The notes under the pieces: generated by a model
Told to the model about the DNA's origin: nothing
The model's database searches: none
The model's input: the letters and a program-made list of their open reading frames with translations, nothing else
Program-made: the position numbers and the translations under genes
Origin: Branchiostoma floridae
Taxonomy: Eukaryota; Chordata; Leptocardii; Amphioxiformes; Branchiostomatidae
Assembly: GCF_000003815.2 (NCBI RefSeq)
Contig: NC_049988.1
Location: 12,296,448 to 12,327,828, forward strand
Direction: 5' to 3'
DNA: 31,381 bases
In this document: positions 1-9,229 of the stretch, in pieces
How positions within the stretch are numbered: position 1 is the stretch's first letter
Layout of the letters: every line of letters starts with the position of its first letter

Positions 1-187
1 GATTTTTATTCACTGCGGAAGTGTCTTTGTATTTAAAATGGCTCTCTAGTCTTAATGGTGATGTGGTGAAAGAAGTTATGGCATATATGTTGTGTTATGG
101 TTATTTCGAGCAATACACTGTATTGCATGTAGTCTTATATATGCACTTAGAACTAAGGAGAGTAGAAGTAGAATGCACTACCTTGAT

Positions 188-513
188 ATGTGTGTTCTCT
201 CTGTGTGTGTATGTGTGTGTGTGTGTGTGTGTATGTGTGTGTGTGTGCGTGCGTGTGTGTGTCTGTGTGCGCGTACGTGTATGCGTGTGTGTGTCTGTGC
301 CGCTTACGTGTATGTGTGTGCGTCTGTATGTGCTTGCGTGTGTGCTTGTGTGTGTGTGTCTGTCTGTGTGTCTGTGTGTGTGCGTGTGTATGTGTGTCTG
401 TGTGTGTGTGCGTACGTGTATGTGTGAGCGCGCCTGCGTGCGTGAGTGTGCGTGCGTGCGTGTGTTTGTGTGTGCGTGCGTGCGTGCGTGTGTGTGTGTG
501 TGTGTGTGTGTGT
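188..513. repeat. (TG)n-rich microsatellite
   Basis: About 325 bp of TG dinucleotides with scattered TGCG, TGTC and TGTA interruptions. Every reading frame here gives only Cys/Val or His/Thr runs, so these frames are not coding. It lies beyond the 3' end of the minus-strand receptor gene. Confidence 0.97.
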
Positions 514-1250
514 TTTTCTGAAGATGTAACGTGAGTGTGTACGATTGACCTGAGGTTGTCAACTACTATTTTGCCTACTGCACTATATTACAATTACCAT
601 CATACCATAACTTAAATATTGGGTGTTCATTGGACTTTAATCAACGCATGCTGATAAAGATTGGAAGAAGAAGAGAAGAGACATAAACTATAGCGCGTAC
701 ATGCAAATATACATCAGTCATCAACTGCTGTCGCAAATGCTTTAATGGACATAGCTAGATTAGACAATGCTGGAATGATATACACATACAATGACAAACC
801 ATATCGGAAACGACTAACACAAAAGAACTTTTAGAGACTGTCTGTTGCCTGCAAACTCTATCATAACCAATATGACACAAAAACAAGTGTTTTAAACAAC
901 ATCACATGTACAATCACGGATCACCTTTGTCATAAACATTACAATCAATCATGTGGGTGCCATCAACGACAATGCGTGTACATATTTCATCAAAAGTGCT
1001 TCTATGTCTAATGTCTGCTCTGTACAGTGTACTCAGTGACAAACTATAGACTTCTATGCAATAACGTTATTAGTATAACATACTCGGCCTTGTTTACTGT
1101 GAAAGTAGTAGAGTAATACAACATATATCATGATAGAAATCAAACCAGGATACGACCTATATTTCTCTGTAATTCTTATATTACCGCTCCTGATACGTCC
1201 AGTACAGTCAACAGTTGCAGTATCACACAACGGTGTACAAGTCATGTATT
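514..1250. other. 3' flank of gene A, no coding signal
   Basis: AT-rich sequence downstream of the gene A stop codon on the minus strand, presumably its 3' UTR plus flank. On the minus strand ATTAAA occurs at 741-746 and 636-641 as possible but unsupported poly(A) signals; no AATAAA was seen near the stop. No domain-bearing frame was found on either strand. Confidence 0.5.
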
Positions 1251-1513
1251 TTACACGTGTACGTTAGTTATAGGTTTAATAGCTGGCTGTCCGGAAGCCG
1301 CGCCTACGTTCAGAGAGGTGTACTCGTTCTCACTACTGGGCTGTTCGTGTAGCTTCTTCAGAACGGCGACGGCGATGGCGATCGGGATGCCGAAGTTGAT
1401 CAGGTCTTTTTCCGATGCGGAGTGGAGGAATGACAGGGTCAGCCCTTTGTCCGTGAACATGTCCGTAAACTCGGAGAACACGTGATGTTTCAGGAAACGG
1501 CACAGGGCAGGAT
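1251..1513 (-). CDS. Gene A exon 18: C-terminal SAM-like domain and stop
   Basis: The last 87 codons, phase 1 in, TAA at 1253-1251. [16 protein letters not shown], then [19 protein letters not shown], then [12 protein letters not shown] follows the SAM pattern (hydrophobic helix, 'L..L.E.DL..lGI' and a final helix). The segment is about 53 residues, slightly short for a SAM domain. It is followed by NEY876TSL, another YxxL motif. A degenerate death-fold domain is a less likely alternative. Confidence 0.75.
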
Positions 1514-4500
1514 CTGGGGAATAAGGAATTGGTTAATGCCATGCTGTGATGCAGGTGTACGGTTTCATATCAAGGTACTGCTATTGGTGCTCATCTATCT
1601 ACACAGTTTCACCTTTATCCAATTGGTGACCCATCCATTGTTTTTAAAAACAGGGTATTCGCGAATGTTGCGGACAGCGATCAAATTGTAATATTTTCAA
1701 AATATTGCACAGACAGTGATTTCAAGCTAAAGTATTTTGAAAATATTGCAGTATGAAACCACCGACCGTCGACTTCATATATATTCCTAGGTACCTTTTT
1801 AAGTTAAAAACATCGGATATAGGTAGTCCCGCGGTTTAAGGTGAACTAATGTTACCTAGGCCTTTAGCCCGATACAAATAGCAGACTACACTATAGTTAT
1901 AACCCTTCAAACGTTGACTCCTTCCAGCATTTTTCAGCTTCCTTTCATGAGGACGATAGCAATACATCGGGAGTAAGATGCATGTGCACAAGATAAAACG
2001 TTGCTGACACAAACCATCCTAATACATTGCATTACCATATATTTGAAGAAAAAAGAAACCTGCGTCAGTGGTATAGGCAGGACAGTATATTACCTGTGTA
2101 TGTCGCGTCAGTTGTGTAGGGGGAACACACGGTGCTCTTCTGTAGAAAGGCGTACCCGGAAGAGTCCATGTTGACAGTGAGGCCCTCGGGAACGGACTTT
2201 TCATCGCTTGAGGCACCGACCGGCGGCATTTGTGTCTGGAATGAAGGTCTCTTTGTTATTTGTGCTTATCTAATGGTATATGACATATTTTCTGTTACAG
2301 TATAAAAATAGTATAAATTAAAAGCAAGGCATGTAAATGTGTGCACAGATCCCCGCATTACCACACTGAAGGAACCTATCAAATAAGACATTACCACACT
2401 GGAGGAACCTATCAAATACTCGTAAGACATTACCACACTGAAGAAAGTAAATACTTAATCAATTTTGTACTAAAATATGACAGCAGCTATTGCACTCTTT
2501 CATCCATAGGCTATGGAGAATATATATATATCACTGATAGCATTAACCAAACCATTCTACTACTTTGAAATATTTTGTGTTCATCTACATTTCTAACAGT
2601 AAGATTCTTCACTCTGCATTTGATGGACAGAGCACAGTTGTACTTACTTGTTTCTGGATTCCATTTGCTCTTTGGAATCTCTGCAAGTTTTGAAACGTAA
2701 CTGCTGCGCCGTTAGCCTGGGCTGGAGAAACAAAATAACAGTTAAAGACTTAGTAATACATTTTGTTGTTTCTTTTTTACTCTCTCTTAGAAACTCTACA
2801 GAAAGTGAATTATGGCTATCAAAATATTGAAGCTACTACATGAGATGAAGTTTCAACTGACACCTCCTTTACATGACAACTAAAGACATGTAGTTTATGA
2901 GTGTCTCTGGTATATATTGTAAATTTCTTACCTGCTTGTGCATGTTGCCCTGTTTGGTGTATGTTTAAGTGGTCGTAATGATGCTCTATGCACGGGTTGT
3001 CGTGTCCGCTTCGCTGTTCTAACTCGTGAACTGCTTCTCTTAGCTCATTGGCACTGCAAAAACATACAAGTATAGTGTATCTCAAAACAGTGGACTTGTG
3101 TGGCCCTTGGCTTCATAATTGGAATATAAGGCAAAATGTAAAATTGTGATCTAAATGACAAACTACTCTTATATCAGTGTCGCTGATGAAAGATAGTGAA
3201 TACTATCTGAAACGTCTAACTCTTCCAAAATCATATCCAGTTGCTTGAGTAACTGCTTTTTGCATATCTTATTACATGGATGTCTAACCTTCATCGTCTC
3301 AAGTCTCAAGTCTTCTATGTATATCTATAAAATCGTTGAGCGATTTGTCAAATCATTGGTTGCTCATCGTGTGGCCGCAGCGCCATCGTAGCCTTAAGCG
3401 CAAAGTCAAAGACTCGTAATGGCACTGATGCATGCAACACAATGTTTACTACATGTATATGCAAGAGATACGAGCTTTCACCGTGTCCAAAACAAATGGT
3501 ATAAACGTTTTGCATACCTGTTCTTTCTCCTGAGGTAGCACAGACTAACAGCAGCCACAATCAACCCCAAAGGGACGACAAAACAAACCACAGCGATGGC
3601 CGCTATCGTGGGCGGGGGAAGTCCGCTTTCTTGTGGCGCTGACAATATAACAACGACAGATAAAATCTTGTATTTATGAAAGCTGTTTTCTATAGGTAGT
3701 AAGAACATTATGAATCTTTGACAGAACTCAGATATTCAATAACAAATGAATGGCAGTACATTCATATTTGTCTGACTATGCAGTAAAATAACCACCGAAT
3801 ATAGCATACACACCAGCTTTGGGGTCGTCTCTGGTTGAGTCCACTTGAACTTTGACACAGCTGGGGGTCAGAGAGATGTCGTCAATGGCGATGACCCCTG
3901 ATGATGGTTCTATCTGTCCTTCAAATGACACCTATGAAGAATGCAAAATGTTAGACCAAAGTCAAGGCAATGGCAAAGTCCTTTTTTGTTTGTTTGTGTG
4001 TGTGTTTAATGACTATACTGCACATTCCAAGAAATAAAGCCCCTACCTGAAACGTTGTGTTGATCGGAACCACCATCTCCTCTCGGACCCAGCGTCTCCC
4101 TAGCGGTGACGTCATTATCATCCCAGCAGGCCTATCCAGATACCGCCTTGTTGCTAGTCGGAGGCTCAGTTGGCCAGATCTCGTTGTCATGAAGTAGTGG
4201 AAGAAAACCTGTAGAAATGTCGTTCAATTTTGTGATGAAACAATTGAATGCGGCTTACATATTTACATATGGACAAAGACACGGACTGTTGAAACTGTAT
4301 ACTTATGCAAATCTATGGTATCTAGATCTAGATCTTGAAGCATGAAACATTGGATAGCGAAGTACCTTGCAGTCTTCTGCAGTGGACAAATAGTATTCTG
4401 AAAGAGTCAAGACAGCATTTCGGGTCCGGCCTGTAGATGGAGCTTCAAGCAGTAGGTATTTTCCACCTGGAAAAAAATGGATGAATACAATTATGAACAC

Positions 4501-7500
4501 TCTCTGTACGTACTATTTTCTAAATACTATGTTCTATTGAGCTCATTTTATCTCATGCTTATGTTTCGGCTAACGGAACTGGAAAGGGAAGTTACTAATG
4601 TTCTGAAGGGTAAGCAAAGTTCTTTACCGTTTTCACAATCTCACAAGTAGCCTGCGTAGTTTCTTACATCGGTTAGCTTTTGCTGTCATTCTTCAGTGTC
4701 TCATCTCGTCTTGTGTTCATTCTAGTCACTCTATGTAATGCTGTTGATACCTGTTCTAGTCCGATGATCGGTAGGTGGTGCTTCAGTTGATGAGGTGGTG
4801 CCGCCGTCTGTCCGGACCCAGTCCGCGCTGTCGGATACCGCCTGCACCCAGCTACACAAGCCGTCCTGGAAATCACATCTTCCCGGATACTCACCTACAC
4901 AACACGGATTGAGCAAGGGATTTGAGAATTTTATATTTTAATTCTCCAGACTACTGATTAATACCATTAATATCAACTAATTTTTTTAAATATTATTTAT
5001 TACCTACCTACCTTATTATCTATTATAGTAGAGCAAATAGTGCCCAATATACATTGTTTATCATGTGACAGACAGACAGGCAGACACACACACACACACA
5101 CCTTATAGTTTACTCTTGGTCTTACTTAGAGACAGTGCATGCAATTCGCCTTCGAGTAAGATTTTGCAAAGAAACATTTCATACATAACATTTTCCAGAC
5201 CACTCACCACAGCCCTGTTCATCACTGTTGTCTCCGCAGTCATTGGTGAAGTCACAGCGCACCTCAGGAGGGACACAGATGGTGTTGGAGCAGGTAAATT
5301 CGGTATCCCTGCACCTGTGCCACTGTCCTGTAAGAGAAGAGGCGCGATGAAGCATCCGATGAAGTCAAGATGTTCCATAATGGCGTAAAAGTGGTCTCGT
5401 AACCTTTTTCATGCCGTAGGGGCAGTGGGTCTTACGGGAGTGTTATCAACTGTGTATAGAGCATGGTATGTGAAGGCGAAGCCCAACCCTCTCCTTCCAC
5501 CGCCTTTTGCCTCCCCAACCGAAGTCAGGGACCCATATTCACACCTGGGTGGTGTAAGAAAGTTATGTAAACTATCTAAGTGCATGATCAGTAGCAAGAC
5601 AGGATTTGAACCCATGACCACCTCTGGGTCCCGGGCCAAACAGTCACACAAACTCACAAACACTCTCAGTTACCTCGACGACACCCCAAAAAGACCACAC
5701 AGTTTTGTTTCAATAAAACGTTTAACGACCCTTGTTTGAAAAATTACAGAAAAGCTAATGACAGAACATGCTTACCCGTACAAGCCACCGACACGTCCTT
5801 CTGATGGTCACAGTGCGGGTGGTAGTGGCCCCACCTACTGTGACTACAGGACGAGATCTTCGTCACGTTTGCCGAGCTGCACGAGACTTCATCCAGGTGG
5901 ATGGGAGTGGAGGCCGGTGCAGGGTACTGCTGGCTCCGGGGGAGGGCGCTCGTGTACCCGAGCTGGGAGCAGATGACGTCCCCGTTGGTCTGAGTCCAGC
6001 TCCTGTTGCAGATTGTGCCCCACTCGTGGTCGTAGTAGATCTCCACCCGCCCCTCCCCAAACATGGCGCCATCTACCAGTCGTACGGCTCCGTCAACTGG
6101 AATAGACAGTTCTAGCGTTTACGCACTGTTAATATATAGAAATGTCTTGGGCCTGTCTTACACGAAAAATCTGCCCGTAAAAGCCAATACCACTTACCTT
6201 CTTAAGTAACTATTGCCTTTCATGTAATATGATCAGTATTATGAAGCTAACAGAAATGATTTCAGCAAACTTTCAAAAAGTTTATCTAAATTTCGTGGCC
6301 TATGTTACAATGCATTTTTACACATCTGAGTAAGTACGATCGCCGTGAAAGGCCAACTTGGCAACCTCCCAGAAATTATGCTTTATCCACTATCTGGACC
6401 AATATTTAAAACCTATGTGTATCATGTGTATTAACTACAGATAATGGCAGGCTTACCATCACTGGAACATCCAGGAGAAAACGAGACGTCATCCAAGGAA
6501 ACAGCTGATTGTCCATCACTCCCTAGTGTCCCTTCAATGATAACCTGCATCGGAATATGCAAATACAAGTTAAACCCTCAGAAATAAAATAAAATAACCT
6601 AATTATGTAAGTAAGGCACAGACTTATTAAAGACCATATCTAATTTGTCTTATCAACTTACCTGAAATGGATTTGCATGTACAAGAGACACGACTGTTGC
6701 AGTCCAAGTGTTAACCCTGTTCAGGGGACTTGTCCAGACCAGGGACCTCCTGTTGCTATGGTAACCCTTCTTGTAGATCCGGAGCATACCAGCCTCTGAG
6801 CCATCCACTTGATAATAGAAGTTGATCTGAAATGTAGAGAACATGCCACCATAATCATTACTATAAAACATCAATGGAATTGCGTTATGACAAATTGGAA
6901 TATAAAAATGTAGTATCGGAAAGTTTATGTTTTAAAGCTATACTTTTTTATAATGGAAGCAAATTGCTATAGATTATACATTTAACGTTATACATATAAC
7001 AATTCCGTACGTTGCACGTGTCCGTTTCAGACGGCACGATGACTGGGCTGATAAAGCGAGCCGTGTCTCCTGGTTGGTTGCTTGCCGTAGACTGGATGAA
7101 CGCGTAACTTCCTGCAGCTGAATACAAAATTAACGTTTAACGGTTCACGAATAACAAAGACTCCATAAATGTCTCAGACAGTCATAGAATTCTACAAAGA
7201 CTTACACTGCATCTATATTTCATATGAATTTTGCTTTACATAAATTTCCATTTACTGGATATCACGATGATAGTAGTATCAAAATGCAACACTCACAGGA
7301 GAAAGGAAAGGTAACACTACTTTTCTTATAAAAGTCCTTACCGGTTTCTTTGGTGTGATCCACCCCTGGTAGAACGGACCCTGATGAGTGTTCTCCGGTT
7401 GTCTTGGCCCAGTTCAGGTCGTCATTTCTCTCCTGCAGCCACTCACAAAACCCATGGCGCTCAAAATCACACGGTACTACAGGCCGGGTCTCTGTGGATT

Positions 7501-8223
7501 TACGGTAGTAGTTGGTACCGTCGTCATCGACAATCATAAACCTTTGATATATATGTTGATTACTAGTTATGAACAATGAGTATTTTTGTAAACTCTGATA
7601 CACAAATCATACCAGAACCAAACACAATTTGATTTGCTCCGGTGCAAGTCTGTGACAGATAGGAAACTATGCCAAAACATTTCGACCATACACTTAAGGG
7701 TGGTTGCTTTCTACCTGTATGTAATTGTGCTACAATAGAGCATGCTTGAAGATCACAGTACAAATGTACTGTTGTCGTACCTCCCATTCCTCAAGTTTTC
7801 TTGCATTATGCACCTGCAGATCTTTTCTATGTCTAATCATACCAATAATGTCATATTATATTATGTTAGTCAACAGACCACAAAAGGTTTTCAATGCTTA
7901 AATAAAGAGGAATTTGAAGTCAGAATTACTCACCGATACAATGCTTGTGGAAGTCGTCATAGACTTCTCCGTCTGGACATAGCGGAAGGTTTCCTGTACA
8001 TTGTGAGAAGCAGAAGTTTCTACTCAACTTGGATTGAAAGAATGTATATCGCAACCTACTATATAAATATTAAAGCTACTTAAGGGAGAGGGATATACAA
8101 ATAACCATATGCTACCCTTAAATAACAGCTCACCAAATTAATGCTAGGTGGTTTTACATATACATGCGTTTCTTTAATGTAGAACACACTTACAAACACA
8201 AACACACACACACGTACACACAA

Positions 8224-8268
<45 letters not shown>

Positions 8269-9229
8269 CACACACACACACCAACAAACAAACAAACCCT
8301 GCCTGAAATATAGTGGAGGTAATGACACACTCACCAGCACAGTACGCCATGGGACAGGAGTATGTAGGTTGCAGCTCATACACGTAGAACGCCCCTCCAG
8401 GCTCTGTACACCGTTTCACTCTTATATCAAACGGGATCGTACAACAGTCCGACGGGACTCCCAGATTCCCACATGCCGTCCTGATCACTATGTCGTCCCC
8501 CTGTGGTAAGGTACCGTTCATCCACACCGGTACTTGTGTACTACAGTGGTACGGCTGGACACAGCTGGTAGGGATCACCCCGCCGGTGTAGCTGGTGAAT
8601 CGGTACCAGCCCGGGTCCAGGTAGATGTCACAGATGTCCAGGTCAGGGTCGTCTGTCTCCGCTGCACTGCTGCGTCTCGCTTGGTTTATAACGCCGTAGT
8701 TTTGGCAGGGATCCGTGGTCGCATGAACTGTGTGAATAAACAACGTATTGTACGGCACGAGAAGTTTGTGTGTGTCTACACTATCGGCTTGTGTTTATGC
8801 CAGTCTATAAAGATTTAAGAAGTAAATTATGAGTACACCATCTTTACAAATTAATTAGACCTTATATCGTGATAGAGACACGTCAATGAGGGTTAGTCAT
8901 TCAGGTAATAAGATACGCCAAATAACACGTACTGTAACAACTGGATATATTTTGAAACGGTCTGACGCTTCAAGTGGCATCCACTACCTTATATCTGTGA
9001 CTGACAAATTATAGCGGATGCTACCTGAAACGTCTTACCGTTTTCAAAATGTATCCAGCTGCTTGAATGTCTTTCGCATGATAGACTAATCTTAAGCTAC
9101 ATGTACACAATGGAATAATACACGGTCAGCGTCTCTCTCACTATTGATCAAATCAAGATTTGAAAATTGCAATTTACCTGCACTGAAAAATAACAGCACG
9201 ATCATACGAACAACTCCAAACCGCTTCAT
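1251..9229 (-). CDS. Gene A: D8C-MAM-SRCR-LDLa-MAM transmembrane receptor with cytoplasmic SAM-like domain (18 exons, 898 aa)
   Basis: Complete spliced CDS read on the minus strand. Exons in order: 9229-9178, 8727-8335, 7993-7934, 7491-7342, 7111-7011, 6826-6662, 6544-6457, 6096-5776, 5327-5208, 4894-4751, 4466-4366, 4208-4047, 3931-3814, 3638-3518, 3053-2932, 2721-2648, 2235-2094, 1513-1251. They total 2697 nt (898 codons plus stop); all introns are GT-AG and all phases match without a frameshift. Residues: signal peptide 1-17; D8C about 18-148; short Cys module 149-168; MAM about 170-336; SRCR 337-443; LDLa 444-483; MAM 484-650; transmembrane helix about 670-693; cytoplasmic tail to 898 with a SAM-like domain about 815-867. 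It should be a type I surface receptor or adhesion protein; MAM, SRCR and LDLa modules usually bind proteins or glycans, and SAM domains self-associate. The ligand is unknown. It is transcribed divergently from gene B. The acceptor at 7492 is the least certain junction; UTR exons were not determined. Confidence 0.88.
1514..2093 (-). other. Gene A last intron
   Basis: Intron between exons 17 and 18. It holds two near-palindromes of the type ATATTTTCAAAATAT at about 1692-1708 and 1733-1750, both followed by TGCA. Nothing else is recognised. Confidence 0.5.
2094..3053 (-). CDS. Gene A exons 15-17: cytoplasmic tail with Tyr-based motifs
   Basis: Exons 3053-2932, 2721-2648 and 2235-2094 join in phase (2-1, 1-0, 0-1). 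The predicted tail is hydrophilic. Tyr-x-x-Leu motifs are seen: HHY725DHL and SGY792AFL; the latter fits an ITIM-like S-x-Y-x-x-L. Further tyrosines are at SPY804 and TY810. Exon 16 ([21 protein letters not shown]) has no recognised domain. Signalling is inferred only from these motifs. Confidence 0.78.
2356..2443. repeat. Short tandem repeat in gene A intron
   Basis: Two full units and one partial unit beginning CATTACCACACTG (2356, 2389, 2428), spaced 33 and 39 bp, each full unit carrying GGAACCTATCAAATA. The rest of this intron (2236-2647) shows nothing further. Confidence 0.85.
3150..3262 (+). repeat. Dispersed repeat with hammerhead-like core (copy 1)
   Basis: Related by eye to 8985-9075: both have CTTATATC-x-GTG, then a CTGA box, a hairpin, CTGAAACGTCT, CAAAAT, ATCCAG and GCTTGA. 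Here CTGATGA is 3183-3189, a perfect 7-bp stem is AGATAGT (3191-3197) with ACTATCT (3202-3208), and GAAAC-GTC is 3209-3216. This matches the conserved order of a type I hammerhead ribozyme as carried by Penelope-like retroelements. One extra A follows CTGATGA and helix I is poor, so it is probably decayed. It lies in the intron between exons 15 and 14 of gene A, on the opposite strand. Confidence 0.5.
3518..3638 (-). CDS. Gene A exon 14: transmembrane helix
   Basis: The exon encodes a short Pro-rich stalk (SGLPPPT), then a hydrophobic segment of about 24 residues ([20 protein letters not shown] into SLCYL), then RRKN as a stop-transfer signal. This gives a type I topology with the MAM/SRCR part outside. 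The phase is 1 in and 2 out. Confidence 0.9.
3814..4894 (-). CDS. Gene A exons 10-13: second MAM domain
   Basis: Exons 4894-4751, 4466-4366, 4208-4047 and 3931-3814 (144, 101, 162, 118 nt) with phases 1-1, 1-0, 0-0, 0-1, exactly as in the first MAM. Motifs: [55 protein letters not shown], and [13 protein letters not shown] at the end. The last exon continues about ten residues past the MAM as a juxtamembrane stalk. Confidence 0.9.
5067..5101. repeat. (GACA)n/(CA)n microsatellite
   Basis: GACA repeats followed by CA repeats within the intron between exons 10 and 9 of gene A. Confidence 0.9.
5208..5327 (-). CDS. Gene A exon 9: LDL receptor class A repeat
   Basis: Forty codons, phase 1-1, with six cysteines: [34 protein letters not shown]. 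The acidic DCGDNSDE cluster is the usual calcium-binding signature of LDLa repeats. The acceptor at 5328 has a good pyrimidine tract. Confidence 0.93.
5415..5690 (-). mobile_element. tRNA-derived SINE in gene A intron
   Basis: On the minus strand there is an A-box-like GAGGTAACTGAGAG (5676-5663) and a B box GGGTTCAAATCC (5613-5602), followed by the core ACCCAGGTGTGAATATGGG and TCCCTGACTTCGGT. The same core follows the tRNA-like head of the SINE at 14752-15026. Ends are approximate. It sits in the intron between exons 9 and 8, in the same orientation as gene A. Confidence 0.75.
5776..6096 (-). CDS. Gene A exon 8: SRCR domain
   Basis: 107 codons, phase 1-1. It reads [18 protein letters not shown], then [52 protein letters not shown], the canonical SRCR order. 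Six cysteines are present and the group B C1 and C4 positions are absent, which fits group A; yet the domain is in a single exon, which in mammals is more typical of group B. Confidence 0.92.
6097..6456 (-). other. Gene A intron 7, nothing recognised
   Basis: 360 bp AT-rich intron between the MAM end and the SRCR exon. No repeat or coding signal was seen. Confidence 0.6.
6457..7491 (-). CDS. Gene A exons 4-7: first MAM domain
   Basis: Exons 7491-7342, 7111-7011, 6826-6662 and 6544-6457 (150, 101, 165, 88 nt; phases 1-1, 1-0, 0-0, 0-1). Motifs in order: [27 protein letters not shown] with [34 protein letters not shown], and [21 protein letters not shown] then GC. This is a full MAM module with its conserved cysteines and the closing '[11 protein letters not shown]' signature. 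The four-exon layout and phases match the second MAM of the same gene, so one is probably a duplicate of the other. Confidence 0.88.
7934..7993 (-). CDS. Gene A exon 3: 60-nt short Cys exon shared with gene B
   Basis: Twenty codons, phase 1-1, reading [19 protein letters not shown] around the junctions. Gene B has an exon of exactly the same length, phase and position with SPCPNGQVYNEFHRQCG. Two cysteines flank a VY-x2-F-H core. The identical size and phase support homology. Confidence 0.85.
8191..8298. repeat. (CA)n(GA)n(CA)n(ACAA)n microsatellite
   Basis: Compound microsatellite just downstream of the D8C donor in gene A intron 2. The long open frame running from the D8C exon into this repeat is read-through, not coding. 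Confidence 0.95.
8335..8727 (-). CDS. Gene A exon 2: D8C domain in one uninterrupted exon
   Basis: 131 codons, phase 1 on both sides. It starts at [15 protein letters not shown] and contains [42 protein letters not shown] and [16 protein letters not shown], the pattern of the D8C domain of uromodulin, VWDE and related proteins. By eye about 60% of residues match the D8C of gene B over roughly 95 positions. Unlike gene B, no intron interrupts it (compare the site PQ-GDDIV). Confidence 0.9.
8935..9075 (+). repeat. Fold-back repeat with degenerate hammerhead-like core (copy 2)
   Basis: In gene A intron 1. Arms 8941-8966 (CTGGATATATTTTGAAACGG...) and 9032-9058 (...ACCGTTTTCAAAATGTATCCAG) are inverted copies with few mismatches. 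Between them lie CTGACAA (9001-9007), a TAGC/GCTA stem (9012-9015 with 9020-9023) and GAAAC-GTC (9027-9034). Bases GTGA before the CTGA box pair with TTAC after GTC, giving a 4-bp helix I with one wobble. The core A/G positions are mutated (CTGACAA), so activity is unlikely in this copy. Confidence 0.5.
9178..9229 (-). CDS. Gene A exon 1: start codon and signal peptide
   Basis: The ATG at 9229-9227 opens [17 protein letters not shown]: basic N-terminus, hydrophobic core, small residues at the end. The donor after 9178 (gcag|gtaaat) is phase 1, as in genes B and C. The acceptor of the next exon continues the frame into the D8C domain. A longer open frame upstream on this strand was disregarded because it is another frame and has no signal peptide. 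Confidence 0.85.

Noticed and set aside
21-562. Long open frames on both strands across the TG repeat
   Set aside because: They consist of Cys/Val or His/Thr runs created by the microsatellite.
8174-8334. Coding extension of the D8C exon to 8174
   Set aside because: The frame runs into CA/GA repeats. The donor at 8334-8333 (ctg|gtgagt) in phase 1 joins the conserved 60-nt exon.
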